Assembly (NCBI RefSeq): GCF_022259695.1
Contig: NZ_CP092099.1
Location: 1,844,471 to 1,908,470 of the forward strand
Source of the DNA: Flaviramulus sp. BrNp1-15
GTDB lineage: Bacteria > Bacteroidota > Bacteroidia > Flavobacteriales > Flavobacteriaceae
Direction: 5' to 3'
DNA length: 64,000 bases
The notes below the pieces were generated by a model. The model searched no databases, had not been told where the DNA came from, and was given only the letters and a program-made list of their open reading frames with translations. The translations under genes and the position numbers were made by a program. Shown piece by piece: positions 26,669 to 35,031 of the stretch (the first letter of the stretch is position 1; every line of letters begins with the position of its first letter).

Positions 26669-27223
26669 ATGTCTCAAAAATATAAAGTAATAGATAGCAC
26701 GCAACCAACATTTGTAACTATAACTATTATAGACTGGGTAGATTTATTTATAAGACCAATATATTTTAAAATATTAGATGATTCTTTAAACTATTGTATT
26801 GCAAACAAAGGATTGAATGTTCATGCTTATGTATATATGAGTAGTTATATTCATATGATTATAAGTTCTAATACTGATGAATTGCAAGACATTATCAGAG
26901 ATTTCAAAAAATTTACTTCAAAAGAACTTATAAAGGCCATAAAAGAATATCCAGAAAGTAGAAGAGAATGGTTGTTAAACAAGTTTAGTTATGCAGCTTA
27001 TAGAATTAAAAAAGGTAAAAACTATAAAGTTTGGAAAGATGGTTTTCATCCTGTATTGTTAGACAATCAAATAAAAATAGAACAACGTGTAAATTATATA
27101 CATTACAATCCAGTAGCATCAGAAATGGTATATCATGAGCGAGATTGGAGACATAGTAGTTATGCAGCTTATGAAGAAGGTAATAGTGAAATACCAAATG
27201 TTAAACTACAAGCTTTATGGTAA
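26669..27223 (+). CDS. REP-associated Y1 transposase (TnpA-REP), possibly inactive
   Basis: A 184-residue Y1_Tnp family protein. It has the start FVTITIIDWVDLF, the central AYVYMSSYIHMIISS and the ending RVNYIHYNPVASEMV with RHSSYAAYEEG, as in IS200-type REP transposases. The HUH metal motif is normally N-H-(V/I)-H-L-I. Here it reads S-Y-I-H-M-I, with Tyr (TAT) in place of the first His (CAT), a one-base change that may destroy activity. It is flanked by REP-like palindromes. It is not an integrase and does not explain the island's insertion at tRNA-Ser. Confidence 0.85.
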   Translation: MSQKYKVIDSTQPTFVTITIIDWVDLFIRPIYFKILDDSLNYCIANKGLNVHAYVYMSSYIHMIISSNTDELQDIIRDFKKFTSKELIKAIKEYPESRREWLLNKFSYAAYRIKKGKNYKVWKDGFHPVLLDNQIKIEQRVNYIHYNPVASEMVYHERDWRHSSYAAYEEGNSEIPNVKLQALW

Positions 27224-27233
27224 TGCCCTCAGT

Positions 27234-27258
27234 GCTTCAAAATTTGTAATTTCGAAGC
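27234..27258. repeat. REP-like palindrome right of the transposase gene
   Basis: GCTTCAAAATT (27234-27244) pairs with AATTTCGAAGC (27248-27258) with one mismatch and a TGT loop, 10 bp after the transposase stop. Confidence 0.45.
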
Positions 27259-27374
27259 TTAATAAACACAATTTAAATAAGTTTATAAGCTACATTTTAG
27301 AAATAAAGCGTAGTCTTTTATTTTAAAGTCATTTCCTAAGTTAAATATCTCAAAAAACACTGTAATTTTTTGTT

Positions 27375-27420
27375 AAAAGGCAAACCTTAACATCTTATCG
27401 ATTTTACGGAAAACCCTTAC
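27375..27420 (+). promoter_or_regulatory. Double operator of the T9SS type-B surface protein gene
   Basis: TACGG-AAAAC-CCTTAC at 27405-27420 (centre 27412) copies the island operator, and AAAAGG-CAAAC-CTTAAC at 27375-27391 is a weaker second copy 29 bp upstream. TATATTTA (27442-27449) begins exactly 30 bp downstream of the strong site's centre, before the start codon at 27480. Confidence 0.6.
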
Positions 27421-27479
27421 TGCTTTTTCGACAAAAACTTGTATATTTATTTGGTAAATAAGTCATTAGCTATTTAATA

Positions 27480-30400
27480 ATGCTTAAAAGGATAACTTTA
27501 TATATTTTTTTATTAATTACTTTTTTTGCATTAGCCCAAAAAGAAACCAATATCTGGTATTTTGGGGAATATGCTGGTTTAGATTTTAACAGTGGTAGTC
27601 CTGTAGCCCTAACAGATGGACAACTTAATACTTTTGAGGGTTGCGCCACAATTTCTGATAAAAATGGTAAATTATTGTTTTACACAGATGGTAGAACGGT
27701 ATATAACAAAAATCATGATATTATGCTAAATGGCGAAGGACTAAAGGGGGATGGTTCAAGCACACATTCTGGTTTAATTGTGCCCAAGCCAGGAGACAAC
27801 AATATATATTACATTTTTACCGTGGACTGGCATTTAGGAGAAGATGGAATTCAATATTCTGAAGTGGATATGCGTTTAGATGCCGGTTTGGGTGGAATTA
27901 ATATGAATAAGAATATCAAGCTTTTTGCTCCAATGAGTGAGAAAATAACGGCAATTACTGGGTGCAACGGTAATTGTGTATGGGTAGTAACCCATAAAGT
28001 TGATAGTAACGAATTTTTATCGTATAAGATAACAAATTTGGGTGTTGATACAACACCAATTGTATCAGCTTCTGGTTCTTATGTCTATGAGGGATTGAAT
28101 GTCATCGGAGCAATAAAAATATCACCTAAAGGTAATAGGTTGGCAGTGGCAAACGCCCAACTAAATGTGCAATTATTTGATTTTAACTCAACGACAGGTG
28201 AAGTCAACAACCCTTTAACCTTACTGAATGAAAACAGTGCGGATAATGCTACTTTTTATGGAATAGAATTTTCTCCTGATGGCAATGTTTTATATGCCAG
28301 TTTAGAATTCGAGGGTATCTATCAATTTAACTTGAATTATAATTCTAGTGATGATATTTTAAACTCTATAACCGAGCTAACACAAGACCCAAGAGGCTAC
28401 GGTGCCCTTCAATTAGCTGTTGATGGTAAAATTTATGTATCTGAAGCATTCAGTAATTATCTGCACGTTATAAACAATCCTAATTCTATTGGGTTGGCTA
28501 GTGATTATCAAAATGATGCTGTCTTTTTGGAATGGAGACTAGCAAAAAATGGTCTCCCGCCTTTTATACAATCGTATTTCAAAGTTGATGCTTTTGATCA
28601 TGATAACAACTGCTATGGTGATACCACAACCTTCAAATTAAGTGATACTGTAGACAGTATTGTTTGGAATTTTGGAGATCCATTATCCGGAGCTAACAAC
28701 ACATCCACAGATTTTGAACCCACACATGTATTTACAAGCCCAGGAACCTATACCGTAACCGTTACGGCTACTTCAGGAGGTGAAACTGACACAAATGAGC
28801 AATATATAACTATTTACGAATTGCCAATAGCAACCCAACCGATTGATTTGTTAGTCTGTGATGATGATGATGACGGTTTTTACAGTTTTGACTTAACACA
28901 ACAAGATGCTGCTATCTTGAATGGACAGGATTCATCTGTTTTTGAAGTAAATTATTATGCTTCAGTAGCAGATTATACAACTAACACACCAATTTCAAAC
29001 TTAGTAAGCTATATAAATACTACAGCTTATACCCATGAAACCATCATAGCATCCATTCGTAACAGTAACAACATAGCTTGTGATGATATTACGAGTTTTG
29101 ATATTGTTGTATTAGAATTGCCTGTGCCAAATCAGAACGTATCAAAAATCTCTATTTGTGATAATACAAGTGTAGGCGCAGATACTGATGGATTGGTAGA
29201 ATTTAATTTAACAGAAAAAGAAGAAGAAATATTAAACGGACAATCCATTGCAGATTTTAAAACAAATTATTTTACTGATGCTGCCTTAACTAATGAAATT
29301 ACAACACCATTGCAATACATCAATGCTAGCGTTTCGGAAACTATTTATGTGCAAGTCATCAATAGGTTAAATAATTCGTGTTCAGCAACAACACAATTCG
29401 ATTTAGAAGTATTGGAGTTGCCAATGGTTATCTCTGCTGTTGAACTAAAGCAATGTGATGATGACCTTGATGGATTTAGCAATTTTAATTTAAACGAGGT
29501 TATCTCTAAGATAACTTCAAATGCTGCAAACGAAACCATAACTTTTTTTGAAACCCAAACTCAAGCAGAAAATAATAATAGCCCCATTACCGATATAACT
29601 GCATATATAAACCAAACGGTAAGTAATGATGTGGTTTGGGGAAGAATTGAAAATAACAATGGCTGTTATAGAACAAGTCAAATTGATTTGATTGTAACCA
29701 CTACGCAGATTCCAAGTACTTACACAAGAGATTTTTATGTTTGTGATGATGATATAGATGGTATATCTCAATTCGATTTTAATGGTGTACATTCTGAAAT
29801 AGAAGCTATGTTTCCTTCTGGACAACAATTGATAATTAACTATTACAGAAATGAAGCTGATGCCTTAGCAGAAGAAAATTCTATTTCAGATATTTCAAAT
29901 TACACAAATACAGGTTACCCAAATTCACAACAAATTTATGTTAGAGTAGATGGGCAGCTAGATAATGATTGTTTGGGTTTAGGAGCGCATATTAATTTAT
30001 ATGTAGAACCTATACCTAATGCAAACATGGTTACTATAGATAGGCAATGTGACGATAATCAAGATGGAGAATATCCTTTTGATGTGTCTTTGGTAGAATC
30101 TACTGTTTTGGGAGTTCAATCTTTGAGTGATGTTACGGTGTCTTACTTTGATGAAAATGATACTGCTTTACCAAGTCCATTACCAAATCCGTTTTTAACG
30201 GGGAGCCAAGTTTTAAAAATTAGAGTATCAAACAACAATGTTAGCGATGGAAGTTGCTTTGATGAAACTACTCTAGAGTTTATTGTAGATAAGCAACCTA
30301 TAGCTTATCCTGTTTCTAATATTATAGTTTGTGATGATGGTATTGATGATGCCGATGGACTGCATGATTTTGATACCTCTCAAATAGAAAGCACCATTTT

Positions 30401-31316
30401 AAACGGACAAACGGATATGGAAGTCCATTATTATGATGAATCTGGAACAGAACTCTCAAGCCCGTTGCCTAATCCGTTTTTATCCGCAAGTCAAACCATT
30501 ACTGTAAATGTAATTAACCCGATTAATAATGTTTGCTATGATACTACAAGTTTTGATTTAATTGTAAACCCACTTCCTGATTTTACTGTAGAAACACCCC
30601 AAATAGTTTGTTCGTCAGATCCAACTTTTACCGTAGTTTTAGATCCGCAGGAAATCAATAGTAGTGAGGATTTTGATTATGAATGGGTTTATGAAGATGG
30701 AACCGTATTGTCACAAGAACCAACCTTAACGGTATCAATTGCAGGAACCTATTCAGTTACCTTAACAAAGACTGATGGCACAAATTGTTCTAAAACACGA
30801 GAGGTTTTTGTAAATGCTTCAGAATTAGCAAATATTACACAAAATGATATAGTCGTTGTAGATAATCCTAACAATAATACCATAACTATTAATACTCAAA
30901 TTTTAGGTCAAGGCGATTATGAGTTCTCTCTGAATGATGAATTTTCCAACTATCAAGACGAACCTTTTTTTGGTAATATTGAATCTGGAGTTCACACTAT
31001 ATTCATCAGAGATAAAAAAGGTTGTGGCACAAGTTTCATTAACGTATCTGTAATAGGTTATCCAAAGTTTTTTACACCAAATGGAGATGGTACTAATGAT
31101 TATTGGCAGGTTGAGGGAGTAAGTAGTCAGTTTCAAGCGAACAGTGATATATTTATTTACAATCGTTATGGTAAATTAATAAAACAATTAGCAACAACAT
31201 CTGTAGGTTGGGATGGAACATTTAACGGCAACATGTTACCAACCGATGATTATTGGTTTAGAGTATATTTAGAGGATGGTAGAGAGTTTCAAGGGCATTT
31301 TACTTTGAAACGATAA
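27480..31316 (+). CDS. Large surface protein with beta-propeller, PKD domain and T9SS type-B sorting domain
   Basis: A 1278-residue protein with a Sec signal peptide (KRITLYIFLLITFFALAQ). Residues 25-360 look like a beta-propeller (NIWYFGEYAGLDFNSG, LAVANAQLNVQLFDFN). A PKD domain follows (SIVWNFGDPLSGANN, TYTVTVTATSGG). Some six repeats of about 95 residues then start with C-D-D-D/N-x-D-G-x-x-x-F and contain ILNGQ. The C-terminus (FFTPNGDGTNDYW, RYGKLIKQL, DYWFRVYLEDGREFQGHFTL) is the CHU_C type-B sorting signal of T9SS. It should be exported and attached to the cell surface. It shares the island's operator. Confidence 0.9.
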   Translation: MLKRITLYIFLLITFFALAQKETNIWYFGEYAGLDFNSGSPVALTDGQLNTFEGCATISDKNGKLLFYTDGRTVYNKNHDIMLNGEGLKGDGSSTHSGLIVPKPGDNNIYYIFTVDWHLGEDGIQYSEVDMRLDAGLGGINMNKNIKLFAPMSEKITAITGCNGNCVWVVTHKVDSNEFLSYKITNLGVDTTPIVSASGSYVYEGLNVIGAIKISPKGNRLAVANAQLNVQLFDFNSTTGEVNNPLTLLNENSADNATFYGIEFSPDGNVLYASLEFEGIYQFNLNYNSSDDILNSITELTQDPRGYGALQLAVDGKIYVSEAFSNYLHVINNPNSIGLASDYQNDAVFLEWRLAKNGLPPFIQSYFKVDAFDHDNNCYGDTTTFKLSDTVDSIVWNFGDPLSGANNTSTDFEPTHVFTSPGTYTVTVTATSGGETDTNEQYITIYELPIATQPIDLLVCDDDDDGFYSFDLTQQDAAILNGQDSSVFEVNYYASVADYTTNTPISNLVSYINTTAYTHETIIASIRNSNNIACDDITSFDIVVLELPVPNQNVSKISICDNTSVGADTDGLVEFNLTEKEEEILNGQSIADFKTNYFTDAALTNEITTPLQYINASVSETIYVQVINRLNNSCSATTQFDLEVLELPMVISAVELKQCDDDLDGFSNFNLNEVISKITSNAANETITFFETQTQAENNNSPITDITAYINQTVSNDVVWGRIENNNGCYRTSQIDLIVTTTQIPSTYTRDFYVCDDDIDGISQFDFNGVHSEIEAMFPSGQQLIINYYRNEADALAEENSISDISNYTNTGYPNSQQIYVRVDGQLDNDCLGLGAHINLYVEPIPNANMVTIDRQCDDNQDGEYPFDVSLVESTVLGVQSLSDVTVSYFDENDTALPSPLPNPFLTGSQVLKIRVSNNNVSDGSCFDETTLEFIVDKQPIAYPVSNIIVCDDGIDDADGLHDFDTSQIESTILNGQTDMEVHYYDESGTELSSPLPNPFLSASQTITVNVINPINNVCYDTTSFDLIVNPLPDFTVETPQIVCSSDPTFTVVLDPQEINSSEDFDYEWVYEDGTVLSQEPTLTVSIAGTYSVTLTKTDGTNCSKTREVFVNASELANITQNDIVVVDNPNNNTITINTQILGQGDYEFSLNDEFSNYQDEPFFGNIESGVHTIFIRDKKGCGTSFINVSVIGYPKFFTPNGDGTNDYWQVEGVSSQFQANSDIFIYNRYGKLIKQLATTSVGWDGTFNGNMLPTDDYWFRVYLEDGREFQGHFTLKR

Positions 31317-31375
31317 TTTTAGTTGTACTAAATGACTTTTTATTTTTTAAAAAGCTATGTCTTACCTTATCAAGA

Positions 31376-31392
31376 GTAAGGTTTAACCTTAC
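31376..31392 (+). promoter_or_regulatory. Operator of the right (GspC-GspF) operon
   Basis: GTAAGG-TTTAA-CCTTAC, a perfect inverted repeat with the same 5-nt spacer as at 17065-17081, centred at 31384. TATTTTTA (31414-31421) starts exactly 30 bp after the centre, with the first start codon at 31443. CTTACCTTAT at 31361-31370 may add a further half site. Confidence 0.65.
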
Positions 31393-31442
31393 TTTTTATA
31401 ATTGTTATTCTTGTATTTTTAGTTCTTACTATAAATTAAAGA

Positions 31443-32177
31443 ATGATAAAACATTTATTAATATTTACAGGCTTATTTTTAACTCTAACTAGTTGTAAAA
31501 CTTTAAGTTTTGATCAAGTTACTCAAACAAAAACAAGACAACAGCTGCAATTGGGTAGTATTGGTACAGATAAAGATTTTTTGTTGCAACAAAATTATAA
31601 TATTACAGCTATACCAAAATATGATGACCCCATAAAATTAGCAGTAAATATTAAACCTTTTAATAAGCAAACTCACAAGGCTTTTACAAAAGCAAAAGAG
31701 CTACAAGCATTAGGTATTAATATTGTTTTTATAGATTCTATTCCTAATAAATCGCAGTATATACAATTGCAAATAGCAGACAAAGTAGCTGTTATACAAT
31801 CATTAAACACTAAAGAAAACAATGATATTAAAAGCTATTTAAGTAACAATAGAAACACTAATGTTTTAACTAGCTTATCTATAGCCTTAAACCAGAAGGA
31901 TTTAGAAAGAGTAAAAAGTGCTGAAGCAGTTTATTTAGTAGAAGAAGCTTATAAAAGCTACGCTTTGCAGCTATTTGATGCTAATAAAAACAAAGAGATT
32001 ATATCATTTAATCAAGTTGTAGTATTTGAGTATAAAACGTCTCATTGTTGTTGGCAAGAAAATAATAAATACCAACTTAATATTGTGGATTTGGTTAGTG
32101 AATTTAATAATTGCCCAAATAAAACGTACAGGTCTGCAAATCGTGCTAAAAAGCACATCAATTATTTTAAATTATAA
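31443..32177 (+). CDS. Putative lipoprotein opening the right secretion operon
   Basis: A 244-residue protein with a lipoprotein signal (KHLLIFTGLFLTLTSC, lipobox LTSC, Cys about residue 18). The mature part contains alpha/beta segments (PIKLAVNIKPFNKQTHKAF, INIVFIDSIPNKSQYI) and two adjacent Cys (KTSHCCWQENN). I recognise no family. As the first gene after the shared operator, followed directly by a second lipoprotein and the GspC-like gene, it may be a pilotin or secretin-assembly factor. This is inference only. Confidence 0.72.
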   Translation: MIKHLLIFTGLFLTLTSCKTLSFDQVTQTKTRQQLQLGSIGTDKDFLLQQNYNITAIPKYDDPIKLAVNIKPFNKQTHKAFTKAKELQALGINIVFIDSIPNKSQYIQLQIADKVAVIQSLNTKENNDIKSYLSNNRNTNVLTSLSIALNQKDLERVKSAEAVYLVEEAYKSYALQLFDANKNKEIISFNQVVVFEYKTSHCCWQENNKYQLNIVDLVSEFNNCPNKTYRSANRAKKHINYFKL

Positions 32178-32181
32178 TAAA

Positions 32182-32541
32182 ATGAAATATTTCCTATTTA
32201 TATTATGCTTCACTTTTTGCTTGGTGTCTTGTGATGATATTGTAGAAGTTGAAGATATTTCAGAAAATGAAGTAAATATTTTGGCTCCAACAGATAATGC
32301 CCTACTAAACACTACTTCAGTTACTTTTACATGGGAAGCTTTGGAAGATGCAGAAACCTACCATTTACAGATAGCTACTCCATCTTTTGAAAATGCTCTA
32401 CAAATTGTGAAAGACAGTGTCTTAACGAATACAAGTTTTTCAACAAGTTTGGATGAAAAAGCATATGAGTGGCGTATTCGGGCACAAAACTCAGAGTATT
32501 ATACAGAATATAGAATACAAAGTTTTACCATTGAAGAATAA
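32182..32541 (+). CDS. Small Ig/fibronectin-like lipoprotein
   Basis: A 119-residue protein from the ATG at 32182, 4 bp after the previous stop. Longer in-frame starts inside the upstream gene are unlikely. The signal peptide ends in a lipobox (CFTFCLVSC), followed by an acidic linker and a fibronectin-III-like domain: ILAPTDNALLNTTSVTFTW, EDAETYHLQIATPSFENAL, and AYEWRIRAQNSEYYTEYR. It is probably anchored in the outer membrane. Its place between two machine genes suggests a structural accessory such as a pilotin. Its 3' end overlaps the start of the GspC-like gene by 11 bp. Confidence 0.7.
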   Translation: MKYFLFILCFTFCLVSCDDIVEVEDISENEVNILAPTDNALLNTTSVTFTWEALEDAETYHLQIATPSFENALQIVKDSVLTNTSFSTSLDEKAYEWRIRAQNSEYYTEYRIQSFTIEE

Positions 32542-32992
32542 AACAAAAACATATGTGCTTTTAGCTGCGGTTTTAGGTATTTGGGGTGTAGTTGGTTATA
32601 AAATAATTTCAACTATTAATCCTCCAGAACCAGAAATAGTAACTCAAAATTTTGATATGGCTTTTAGCCCTAATATCAATACTCAAGTTGATACTTTTTC
32701 TATTCAAAAAGTTAATAGAGATCCTTTTTTAGGAACTTTTTTGGGCTCAAACAAAAAAAAATCAACTCAAAAAACATCCAATAAATCAAAAGAAAATTGG
32801 GTTCCTGTTATCTATCATGGTTCAATTTCTAAACAAAACACTAAAAATAAAGTGTTTATAGTTTCTATAAATGGTCAGCAATATCCCATGAAAATGGGTC
32901 AATCTATCAATGAGGTTAAATTAATTAAAGGAAATAGTGATAACATTCTAGTAAGCTATAAAGGTGAAAGAAAAACCATTGCTAAAACATGA
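32531..32992 (+). CDS. GspC/PilP-like inner-membrane linker protein
   Basis: A 153-residue protein. A TTG at 32531 is preferred as start because it overlaps the preceding stop and places the membrane helix (TYVLLAAVLGIWGVVGYKII) at residues 7-26. A longer reading from 32453 would cover an upstream gene. The periplasmic part has the hallmark NRDPFLG, then a small HR-type beta domain (VPVIYHGSISKQN, KVFIVSINGQQYPMKMGQSI, VKLIKGNSDNILVSYKGERK). In T2SS and pili this type of protein contacts the secretin from the inner membrane. Start choice is moderately certain. Confidence 0.7.
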   Translation: MKNKTKTYVLLAAVLGIWGVVGYKIISTINPPEPEIVTQNFDMAFSPNINTQVDTFSIQKVNRDPFLGTFLGSNKKKSTQKTSNKSKENWVPVIYHGSISKQNTKNKVFIVSINGQQYPMKMGQSINEVKLIKGNSDNILVSYKGERKTIAKT

Positions 32993-34257
32993 TTTTTTTT
33001 AAAGTAAAAGCTGGTGCATTACAACTTACCATGTTTGTGGTAGTGGTTATTGCATTATTATTGGCTGCTTTTATTATTTTAATTCACACACATAAAACCT
33101 TTAAAGTTCACACAGATTTTGTATTGGAAACCATTAATAATGCAGATCGAGGAATAAACTATACTTTAAACAATAGTTATCAGCTTCATGATACTATTTC
33201 CGTTAATTTAGAAGATGAAGATTATAAAACTTTAAAAGTATATCGTGATTATTGGGGACTTTTTGAAAAGGTTACTTCCATGTCTTCAATAAAAAATAAG
33301 ACCTTTAAGAAAACCGCTTTACTAGGTGCGTCTCAACCTGAAATTGATAGAACAGCTCTTTATATAGAAGACAACAACAAACCTTTAGTAGTTGTTGGAA
33401 ACACCAAAATACAAGGGGTAACGTATTTACCAAAACAAGGTGTTAGAACAGGCAACATTTCTGGGCATTCGTATTACGGCGATCAGTTAATTTACGGGAA
33501 ACAAAAAACATGTACTGAGTTCCCTAAACTCCATACTGAAACACTTAATCAAATTAAAAAATTGAGTAGAATTTATGAAACTGTAGAATCCGATCAGTTT
33601 ATAGATTTAAGTGAGAACAGAACGCATAAGAATTCCTTTTACAATCCTTTACAAGTTATTTATAGTTTGGAAACTATTAATCTTTTAGGAGTTAACTTAA
33701 CAGGTCACATTTTAGTGCAATCTGAATCCAAAATAATTGTGGATGCATCTGCGAACTTAAAAGACATTATTTTAATTGCTCCTAAAATAGAAGTAAAGAA
33801 TTATGTTACAGGAACATTTCAAGCCTTTGCATCAAAAGAAATTAATGTTGGTAGCCATTGTGAGCTCAATTACCCAAGTAGTTTTATTTTATATGATAAA
33901 ACTGAATATGATGAAAATAATAAAAACCTAAAAGAAACAGCTACTATTAAAATTGATAAAAATACCACCATTAAAGGAAGTTTAATTTATTTGGGAAATA
34001 TTAAAAATTACAAATCACAAGTTTTTATAGAAGATAGCGCAACTATAATAGGAGAGGTGTATTGCAATAAAAATCTAGAACTTCTAGGAAATGTTTATGG
34101 TAGTGTATTTACATCCGGCTTTGTCGCAAATCAATCGGGTTCAGCATATCAAAACCATATTTATAATGGAAAAATAATAGTTAATAATTTACCACAAGAA
34201 TTTGTAGGCTTATCATTTAAAAACTCAAAAAAAGGGATTGTAAAATGGTTGTATTGA
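32989..34257 (+). CDS. GspK-like minor pseudopilin with a beta-helix domain
   Basis: A 422-residue protein with a prepilin-type start KVKA-GALQLTMFVVVVIALLL. The leader K-x-x-A matches the other island pilins, and Leu replaces Glu5, as in tip pseudopilins such as GspK. After the hydrophobic helix (residues 12-32) comes a helical part, then repeated short strands (VIYSLETINLLGVNLTGHIL, DIILIAPKIEVKNYVTGTF, IKGSLIYLGNIK, IIGEVYCNKNLELLGNVYG) typical of a right-handed beta-helix as in bactofilin-like proteins. It probably caps the pseudopilus. It overlaps both neighbouring genes. Confidence 0.68.
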   Translation: MIFFKVKAGALQLTMFVVVVIALLLAAFIILIHTHKTFKVHTDFVLETINNADRGINYTLNNSYQLHDTISVNLEDEDYKTLKVYRDYWGLFEKVTSMSSIKNKTFKKTALLGASQPEIDRTALYIEDNNKPLVVVGNTKIQGVTYLPKQGVRTGNISGHSYYGDQLIYGKQKTCTEFPKLHTETLNQIKKLSRIYETVESDQFIDLSENRTHKNSFYNPLQVIYSLETINLLGVNLTGHILVQSESKIIVDASANLKDIILIAPKIEVKNYVTGTFQAFASKEINVGSHCELNYPSSFILYDKTEYDENNKNLKETATIKIDKNTTIKGSLIYLGNIKNYKSQVFIEDSATIIGEVYCNKNLELLGNVYGSVFTSGFVANQSGSAYQNHIYNGKIIVNNLPQEFVGLSFKNSKKGIVKWLY

Positions 34258-34577
34258 AGAAAATAAAGGCATCTACTTTAATGGAAACTTTAGTTGCTAC
34301 AGTCCTTATCGTGGTTGTATTTATAATAGCCAGTATGATTTTAAATAATTTATTTTCGAATACAATTAAAAACAATACTAGAAATATTAATGCAAAATTA
34401 AATGAATTAGAATATTTATATATAAATGACAAAATCAATATACCAGCTTATGATGATTATAAGTTTTGGGAAATAGCAATAGAACGCGATAATGATAGGG
34501 GTATAAATATAATTAAGCTTGAAGCTGTAAATTCTAAGGCCAGTAAAACGGTTACAAAGGAAATTATTGAAAACTAA
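34245..34577 (+). CDS. Minor pseudopilin (type IV pilin-like)
   Basis: A 110-residue protein with a class III signal: KKIKA-STLMETL, Glu at mature position 5, followed by the hydrophobic stretch VATVLIVVVFIIASMILNNL. The remaining soluble part is short (about 70 residues), as in GspI/GspJ-type minor pseudopilins. The ATG at 34245 overlaps the end of the GspK-like gene. A TTG at 34254 overlapping its TGA stop is an alternative that would shorten the leader. It probably forms the tip complex with its neighbours. Confidence 0.78.
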   Translation: MVVLKKIKASTLMETLVATVLIVVVFIIASMILNNLFSNTIKNNTRNINAKLNELEYLYINDKINIPAYDDYKFWEIAIERDNDRGINIIKLEAVNSKASKTVTKEIIEN

Positions 34578-35031
34578 ACACAAAATACAAGCTTTTACTT
34601 TAAGTGAAATGATTGTGGTCATCATCATCACTAGTATTATAGTTGGTATGGCTTTTTCTGTTTTATCTATGGTGCAAAAACATATGAGTAGTATTCAAAG
34701 TAATTTTACTAAAAACACCGAACTCAATAAACTAGAGCAGGCTTTATGGATTGATTTTAATAGATACACCAATATAAAATATGACATAGTGGATGATGAA
34801 TTGATTTTTACTTCAGAAATGGATACGATTTCATATAAATTTACTGAAGATTCTATTCTTAAAAACCTAGATACCTTCAATATTCAAGTACAAAACAAAT
34901 TATTCTTTTTTGATGGAACCAAAGCTCAAAATGGACAAATAGATGCCATTAAAATGGAGACATCTAAAACATTTCAAAATCAGCAACTTTTTGTATTTAA
35001 ACAAAATGATGCCACCTTATTCATGAACTAA
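34567..35031 (+). CDS. Minor pseudopilin (type IV pilin-like)
   Basis: A 154-residue protein from a TTG start at 34567 that overlaps the previous stop by 11 bp. The class III signal KIQA-FTLSEMI has Glu at mature position 5 and leads into VVIIITSIIVGMAFSVLSMV. The globular domain is about 110 residues (LEQALWIDFNRYTNIKYDIV, TISYKFTEDSILKNLDTF), resembling GspJ/PulJ-like minor pseudopilins. Its stop overlaps the start of the gspF-like gene (TAATG), so the operon is tightly coupled. Confidence 0.8.
   Translation: MKTKHKIQAFTLSEMIVVIIITSIIVGMAFSVLSMVQKHMSSIQSNFTKNTELNKLEQALWIDFNRYTNIKYDIVDDELIFTSEMDTISYKFTEDSILKNLDTFNIQVQNKLFFFDGTKAQNGQIDAIKMETSKTFQNQQLFVFKQNDATLFMN

Noticed and set aside
26669-27223. 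Transposase as the enzyme that inserted the island
   Set aside because: TnpA-REP acts on REP hairpins, not on tRNA ends, and its HUH motif is damaged.
28850-30600. CRISPR-like repeats
   Set aside because: The repeats are coding protein repeats of about 95 residues, not short direct repeats with spacers. No CRISPR array was seen in the window.
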